Part shown: positions 58,252-64,000 of the stretch, piece after piece | Layout: each line of letters begins with the position of its first letter | Numbering within the stretch: the stretch's first letter is position 1 | Source of the DNA: Opisthocomus hoazin | Taxonomy: Eukaryota; Chordata; Aves; Opisthocomiformes; Opisthocomidae | Assembly (NCBI RefSeq): GCF_030867145.1 | Contig: NC_134440.1 | Location: forward strand, 186,001 to 250,000 | Reading direction: 5' to 3' | Length of the DNA stretch: 64,000 bases | The notes under the pieces: model-generated | The model's input: the letters and a program-made list of their open reading frames with translations, nothing else | Told to the model about the DNA's origin: nothing | Database searches by the model: none | Made by a program: the position numbers and the translations under genes

Positions 58252-60526
58252 CCCCGGCCTGGCCACTGGAGCCCGCGGACTTCGGCCCCGCTGTCGCGAG
58301 CCGGCAGCGCCCTTAAAGAACCCGAGCCGAGCAGGGGGCCGGGGAGCGGAGGGCTGGGGAGCGGGCAGCCGACACGCCTGTCTCCCTGCAAGGGTCTGTG
58401 CTGGCCTCTGCCTTGAGAAACGGCTCTGGGGAACTGGGGACCGATAAAACCACTCCAGAAGAGGCTTGGAAAGCTCAGGAACGTGATTTTGGTGGTTTTT
58501 TTCCAATTCATTCTGGAAGCCTTAAGTACTGAAAAGCGCCAAGAGGACGCACGGCGAGAGGGCGAGAGACTGAGCGGGGCAGATGAAAGCCGACGCTTCA
58601 TCCCTGCCTTTAACAATGCGTTGAACCGAGCAGGGAGCAGAGTTTTGGGGTCTCTGCACCCGGCTGGGAGCCCAGTGCTCCCCTGACCTCCTCCTCTCTG
58701 CCCAAAACATGGGTGTCTACCTCCCCGCCAGCCCGGGAGAGACCTGGCTCTGCGGTCCAGAACCGGGCACTCACTTCGAAACTCCCACGGTACCGAGCAG
58801 AGCCCCAGTGCGGCCGCTCCACCTTCCCCCTTCCTCCCAGAGCCCTCGCCAGCGTGCTGCCACGTCACTCTTTTGCCCTCTTGCTTCAGAGTCCGGGGGC
58901 TGAATCAGCTGCCCCGCACTTTGCCCTGGGCTCGTTCGTTCCTCCGCGCTGGAGGAACTCAAACACACCTCGTGTGCCTCGTCAGCACGGAGCTTGCGAG
59001 CAGGCTCGTCGCTGATGAGGAAAGGCTCGTTAGGCAGCGCTCGATCAGCCTGCGGCGAAGGGAGTAAGGGGGGTTCAGGGTGCAGGGCTCAGTAATGAGA
59101 CGGGGCTTTGCGGCTGAGAAACCTTCTCGTACCGGGAGATGTACAAACAGCAGCACGACACCCCGCAAAAAAAGAAAGGAGCTGAAACCAGGCAACGTGG
59201 GGTGACTCGAAGCGACAGCCTTCAGATCCTCCAAACCCTGAACCCGCAGTGAGCATCGCTTCAGCCTTCAGCTCTCGCCTCTCCCCAGGCGGGCGATCCC
59301 ACGGCGCGGCCACTCGCGCTCAGCCACCTGCGCACCCGTGCTGCTGGCCGGGCATCTGCACGGCCTCCGCATGGCATCCAAGCGGCTGGCACCGGCAACC
59401 TGCTCTTTCACAGAATCACAGAATGTTCAGGGTTGGAAGGGACCTCTGTGGGTCCCCCAGCCCAACCCCCTGCCCAAGCAGGGTCACCCAGAGCAGGCTG
59501 CACAGCACCGCGGCCAGGCGGGGCTGGAATATCTCCAGAGAAGGAGACCCCACAACCTCCCTGGGCAGCCTGTGCCAGGGCTCCGTCACCCTCAGAGGGA
59601 AGAAGTTCTTCCTCGGGTTCAGCTGGAGCTTCCTCTGCTTCAGTTTGTCTTTGATCGAAGAGAGTCCAACTCCAGTGACCTTCTGGGCACGCCGCAGCAG
59701 CTGCCTGTTTGATGCGGTTTCTGAAGACCAAATCCCCGCCCCGCAACTAACGATGGCGACAAGGACTGCGCTGAGTGGCTCGGGGTTTCTGCAGCCTGAC
59801 CCCTGCCCGCTGCCGGGCACGGGGAACAGTGCCTGACTTTACAACAGCGTACGAAAAAACAGAGCAGGGAAAAGCAGCTACTGCTGAGCAGACTTAGGCA
59901 GAGAAGGGAGTCGGGAAGACCAAGGCCGCTGTGTTGAGATCAAGGGATGAGAGAACTCTTGCCGGCTTGACGTCAGCGAAGTCCACAGGGAGCACTGCCA
60001 ATTCAGATCTGCTCTAAAGACCCGATCAGCCACGGCAGCATCTGCCCGCTCACCCTGCCTCCAAGGCCACGCCGGCACCAGCTCGCCGTCCGTCCTACTA
60101 CCTACACCTGGAATGAAGAGGCTGCAAATGGCTCCTCTCTCCCGCATCCCCCCCAAGACCCACACTTCTATAAAACCCCCACGGTACTCCAGCAGCCAGT
60201 CATCCCGAGAAAGCAGCCCAGCAGCTCCAGCTCGGGCCAGCCAGGAGCCACCACGACGGGGAGACCGAGGGATGGGCGTCCTGCCTTACCAGCCAAGCGC
60301 AGCTGCCACAGGGACCCGCCTCACTTGAGCAGAAGCTTGGCCCTGCTGAAGACGTGCCAGATCGCTCAGCGGCATTTCCCAGTCTGCCCCAGTTACTGCC
60401 CGCGCTGACGACCCACCTGAGCAGTCACAGCACACGCTCCCCCGCAGCCGCCCCGCGCTCGCAAGGCGCTCGCGGATTTTGCTTGTTCTCAGAATGAAGC
60501 CCTACTGAATTCTCCGTTTCAAATGT
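58252..60526. other. Region between TM6SF2 5' end and SUGP1 3' end
   Basis: It should contain the TM6SF2 promoter just above 58251 and a CR1 tail at 59408-59649. I see no TATA box and no further coding exon. Short ORFs are unsupported. Confidence 0.4.
59408..59649 (-). repeat. CR1 LINE 3' end between TM6SF2 and SUGP1
   Basis: The terminus starts at CACAGAATCACAGAATG (plus strand), followed by GGTTGGAAGGGACCTCTGTG and the ORF2 end up to CTTCAGTTTG. Confidence 0.93.
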
Positions 60527-60532
60527 TTTATT
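60527..60532 (-). other. SUGP1: SUGP1 polyadenylation signal
   Basis: Minus-strand AATAAA (plus-strand TTTATT) lies about 1.1 kb after the SUGP1 stop. The stretch 60533-61620 would be the 3' untranslated region. A second TTTATT near 60776 is an alternative. Confidence 0.65.
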
Positions 60533-61620
60533 GAAAGCCAAATCCTTGACTCTACGTTGTTAAGAAAATTTAACAAAAGAGAATCACACGCCAAGTATTC
60601 GGACCGAGGGAAAATAAACACGAAAGAAACCAACCCAACCAAGCTCGCTTTGTTTTCTTGCAGGTGCTTGGAAGGAAAGAGATCTCGAGGGGTCTCTCGA
60701 CCTACGAAAACCCACCGTAAGACCACTTGTTCCAAAATTCCAGTGATGAAAATTAAGGAACAAATGAGTTTTGTTTTATTTACAGACTGAGTGAAGAAAA
60801 TTTGTATTTGTAGAGGGGTTTCTTGTGACAACAAAATCCAAGTGGCCTTTGATAAGCTGTGTTCGAAGGTTCGGTTCTTCATCACCCCAACGCACAGACG
60901 GTGTCGGCACGTCTCTTGCTGGGTGCACTTAGTGTTCAAGAAACCAAGGGGCTGGCGCCTCTGACGCTGAATGAATGGCCCGGCGCCCCTCGACCCTTGC
61001 AGCCGTGCTCCACGCTGACCTGCGCCTCGTCTCCCACAGGGCGGAGGGACACCAGCCAGGCACTGGTCTTGCAATGTCAGCTGAAGGTCAGACCACACAC
61101 TTCGAGCTTCAAACAGCATTGGAACCCATCTCTTCAGGGAACAACAGCCTGACTGAGCCCAGAAGCTGGGTCGGAGACAGTCCCTTGTATTCGCAATTAA
61201 AAAAACCAAACCCCCGAGAGCAGAACAAGCCGCGTCTCTGAACAACAGAGGATCTGCTGTCACACAAAAAACGCATCGCTTGTAACATGGCACTGAGTTG
61301 CACATGAGTGGAGTCCCCGAACTCTTCCTACGGGTACTCTTGGTGCCACCCTGCCCCTGTCAGCAGGGCACCGTGCGGAGATCTCCGTTCTCACCCGCTC
61401 TGTTCTCCTCCCCAAACACCACCCAGGCCTTGCTGCGACACGGCTGTCACGGCACAGCGTGCGGTGAGTGGGCTTGCAGGCCTTTCTTCTGGGTGAAAGA
61501 TGGTATTGTGACTTCATTAAGTTTTACAATATTAGCAAAGAAGAGAATGATAATGGAGTTTCATAACATTTCACGGTAAAATTACAACTGTTTTGAAAAT
61601 ACATTGTCCCAAAAACATCC

Positions 61621-62668
61621 TCAGTAGTAAGGTCGTCGTGGATTGTTCTGTGGGGAATAACAAGAGAAAATTAATAAAAATTGCTGTCTTCATGGAACAA
61701 TGAGCATCTGAGCTTCATTATCTGAAAAAAACACCGAAACGTGACATTTCTGACAGCAAAACCTGAGGTTTGCCCATCAAAAATTACAGCTGTAGCTCTC
61801 TAAGTGTGCTGGCACACTGAACGCAAGAGGCAAATGCAAACTTACAAGCCTTTGGCAACCAGCAAAACAGTTATTCAAAGAAACCATGGATTCGTGGACA
61901 ACTCGCCCGCTTCCTTTGCATGCAGAGTTTGTAGTTCACAGAATCACAGAATGGTAGGGGTTGGAAGGGACCTCTGTGGGTCATCTAGTCCAACCCTCCT
62001 GCCGAAGCAGGGTCACCTACAGTAGGCTGTAGAGGACCTTGTCCAGGTGGGTCTGGAATATCTCCAGAGGAGGAGACTCCACAGCCTCCCTGGGCAGCCT
62101 GGGCCAGGGCTCCGTCACCCTCAGAGGGAAGAAGTTCTTCCTCGGGTTCAGCTGGAGCTTCCTCTGCTTCAGTTTGTGCCCGTTGCCCCTTGTCCTGTCG
62201 CTGGGCACTACTGAAAAGAGCTTGGCCCCATCCTCCTGACACCCACCTTTCAGATATTTGTAAGTCTATATTAGGTCCCCTCGCAGTTGGCATGCACCAG
62301 ATAAAACCAAAATCAGGGGCTTTTGTATTAAAAAAAAAAAATCCCGGCAAGGAAAATCGCGCATCCATGGATGTTTTGGTAGTGATATTTGATTCGGCAT
62401 GAGAACAGAATCAAAGAGAAACTCGGACAGCGTTTGCTCCCTTGGCTAAGCACTAGAAACACTCCACCCTGACGAGGCACGGGCAGGAGCCTCAACGGGT
62501 TTGTCACTGCGTCTGCTCCGGTGTCGGGACCACCTTACCAATGGATTTGGTCGGAAGCGGTAGGCGAGCATCATTCGTTTACGGAATGCCTCGTACTCGT
62601 CATCCTCCTTGGTCAGCTCGGCGGGACGATCGATGCCAAAACCAGCTCCATCCACAGCAGTGGTCCCC
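61621..62668 (-). CDS. SUGP1: SURP and G-patch domain protein 1, C-terminal exons only
   Basis: Two exons: 62668-62539 and 61647-61621. They encode [20 protein letters not shown], Glu-Asp-Asp-Glu-Tyr-Glu-Ala, [16 protein letters not shown] and, after the splice, Asn-Asn-Pro-Arg-Arg-Pro-Tyr-Tyr-stop. This matches the end of human SUGP1, directly after its G-patch. SUGP1 works with SF3B1 and a DEAH helicase in branch-point use. Phases agree across the junction (donor GTAAGG, acceptor CCCACAG). The SURP and G-patch exons lie beyond 64000. A CR1 tail sits in the last intron. Confidence 0.95.
61935..62286 (-). repeat. CR1 LINE 3' end in the last SUGP1 intron
   Basis: The terminus at TCACAGAATCACAGAATGG is followed by the UTR and the ORF2 end up to the TATATTAGGTCCCCTCGCAG segment. 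It is in sense to SUGP1. Confidence 0.93.
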
Positions 62669-64000
62669 CTGTTTGGAAAGAGGGAAGAAAGCCTCCGAGG
62701 TAAGCAGACGGAAGAGATCAGCTTCCCCTTCAGCGGAAATACCTGCTGCCTCTTGCCAGCAGAGCTCAGCGCCAGGGAGCAGCGGGCATCACCGCGCACG
62801 GTGCGCTGCATCGAGACAGACAGCTAACCCTGAGCAGCTGACTGCATTTGCCACGTTTCTACGTTGTGCTTCCAAATCCATGACGTTTGCTATTGTTAGA
62901 TGGAAGCAGCAGTGCCAACATCTATTTGCTTAACCTTCCACAGCTGGAACAGCAACACCGTGGGGCTGTGGACGCCTCCCTGCTGAAGGGTGCTCTGACC
63001 GGTAGACTGACCTTTGGCAACCAAACGCTGATCTGTACCTACACAGAACTGTCGGACAACGTGCCTGCCTCTCATTCCTTCACTCCAGAACGGTCCAACA
63101 GCGGAAGCAATTCCTTTCCATCTGCAGTAGCACCTTCCATTCTAAGAACATCAGAGGTGGTAGGGCCCAAGCAAATCGCAACCCTTGTTCGACCCTGTGA
63201 GGACACAAACTGCCTTCCTTCTGCTGTTTGCAAGCCTTGCTGTTCCGATCACAGCGACCTCTTGTCACCGGACTTCTCTGAACCAATAAACACACTGTCA
63301 GAAAGATCTTCTTGCAAAAGAGGAGCACAAGTGCTTTGTAGAGATACTTCCTATCGTGCAGTAAACAAACAACTGTTATTTCTAAAGGGATCTAACGCTA
63401 TAAAACAATTCAGAGTGCTTCCTACCCCCAATATTTGGTTCTGAAGTTCAGCATCTGTTACCAACAGATGATCCACCTAAAAAGAGATGCTCATCTATTT
63501 TGGGATAGAACTCTCGCAAAGCTTTATTATACAGAAAGCACGATCAAATCAGAAAACTGCGCAACAGAGTGACGTCAAGACAGCTGCATGATCACACACA
63601 AAGCTCTCTGCTCTGGACTGAAGCATCCTTCAAACACAGGCCCAGCAGTAGCAAACACTGGTAACTGCCTTTCACCCACAGGACACCCGGGACTCGCTAG
63701 CAGGCACCAGCGGCGCTTTGGATGCAAAAGGCATGATCCTTAATACTTCAAGAAATTTATGACTGTAAAGACAAGACACACGTCCCGGTAGAGGTGAGGT
63801 GCAGACAAGTATTACCTTCATTTTATAGACGGGGAAGCTGGGGAGAAGGCACCTCCCTGAAGAAGGTACTTGGCAAACTGAGATTAGAAACCAAATACTG
63901 CTGGGTCAGCTCACACCTCCTGCCTGAGATAAGCTAACAAACCTAGGCCTCGGGGGGAGAGAACCCCAAAGAAATCAGAACGGATTTTTCTCCTTTGCTG
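62669..64000 (-). other. SUGP1: SUGP1 intron sequence
   Basis: The region lies upstream of the first SUGP1 exon seen here. I find no G-patch or SURP coding match on the minus strand. The 185-codon plus-strand ORF at 62887-63444 has no recognisable domain. Confidence 0.5.
63805..63920 (-). repeat. Possible MIR SINE relic
   Basis: TTACCTTCATTTTATAGACG, then GGGAAGCTGGGGAGAAGG and AGATTAGAAACCAAATAC, follow the order of the MIR 3' half (attatccccattttacagatg, gaaactgaggca, gattcgaaccc). Divergence is high. Confidence 0.5.

Noticed and set aside
62887-63444. A 185-codon plus-strand ORF
   Set aside because: No domain, no start context and antisense to a SUGP1 intron; its length is plausible by chance with overlapping intron sequence.
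63428-63478. A minus-strand exon-like stretch reading VDHLLVTDAELQNQILG between TTTTTAG and GTAGGA
   Set aside because: The SUGP1 exon before 62668 should encode the G-patch, which this does not; 51 bp is short enough to be chance.

Overview
The window looks like a gene-dense, GC-rich piece of a bird genome, probably a small chromosome. It carries about ten truncated CR1 LINE copies whose 3' ends carry the bird-type attctg/attctatg repeats, one bird-type solo LTR, short introns and very many G/C-rich minisatellites. The gene order matches human 19p13.11: BORCS8(-), RFXANK(+), NR2C2AP(-), NCAN(+), HAPLN4(-), TM6SF2(-), SUGP1(-). I assigned genes by reading spliced exons against the family proteins as I know them. 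Exon phases add up for every gene except one NCAN exon. No database search was run.

Layout. 1-327 is the last coding exon of an unidentified plus-strand gene. 3570-11249 is BORCS8 on the minus strand, with a CR1 and a solo LTR in its long intron 2. A CpG-rich shared promoter (about 10.6-12.35 kb) separates it from RFXANK (12357-16704, plus, nine coding exons). NR2C2AP (18992-17783, minus, five coding exons) has a large 20-bp minisatellite in its 5' intron and a GC-box promoter near 20 kb. About 20.5-32.7 kb is non-coding: minisatellites, a 200-base assembly gap (26616-26815), and AT-rich islands that look like enhancers. NCAN (32702-42196, plus, 14 coding exons) is followed tail to tail by HAPLN4 (47454-44472, minus). 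TM6SF2 (58251-50013, minus, ten coding exons) contains five CR1 pieces. The last two coding exons of SUGP1 (minus) lie at 62668-61621.

How the genes relate. NCAN and HAPLN4 encode a lectican and a link protein that bind hyaluronan together in brain matrix. RFXANK is a subunit of the RFX complex on MHC class II promoters. BORCS8 is a subunit of the BORC complex for lysosome positioning. NR2C2AP is a small nuclear-receptor partner, TM6SF2 a lipid-secretion membrane protein, and SUGP1 a splicing factor. Apart from the NCAN/HAPLN4 pair these are ordinary neighbours, not an operon-like unit.

I found no convincing new biological system. The most interesting points are: an apparent AT-AC (U12-type) intron in NR2C2AP; two GC-AG introns (RFXANK, NCAN); a one-base phase break in the NCAN Ig exon that is probably an assembly error; a 7-residue coding repeat in NCAN; a CR1 lying in sense just downstream of TM6SF2 exon 9 and in the same open frame; and a 10-bp minisatellite that places dozens of CAG triplets just upstream of a TM6SF2 splice acceptor.
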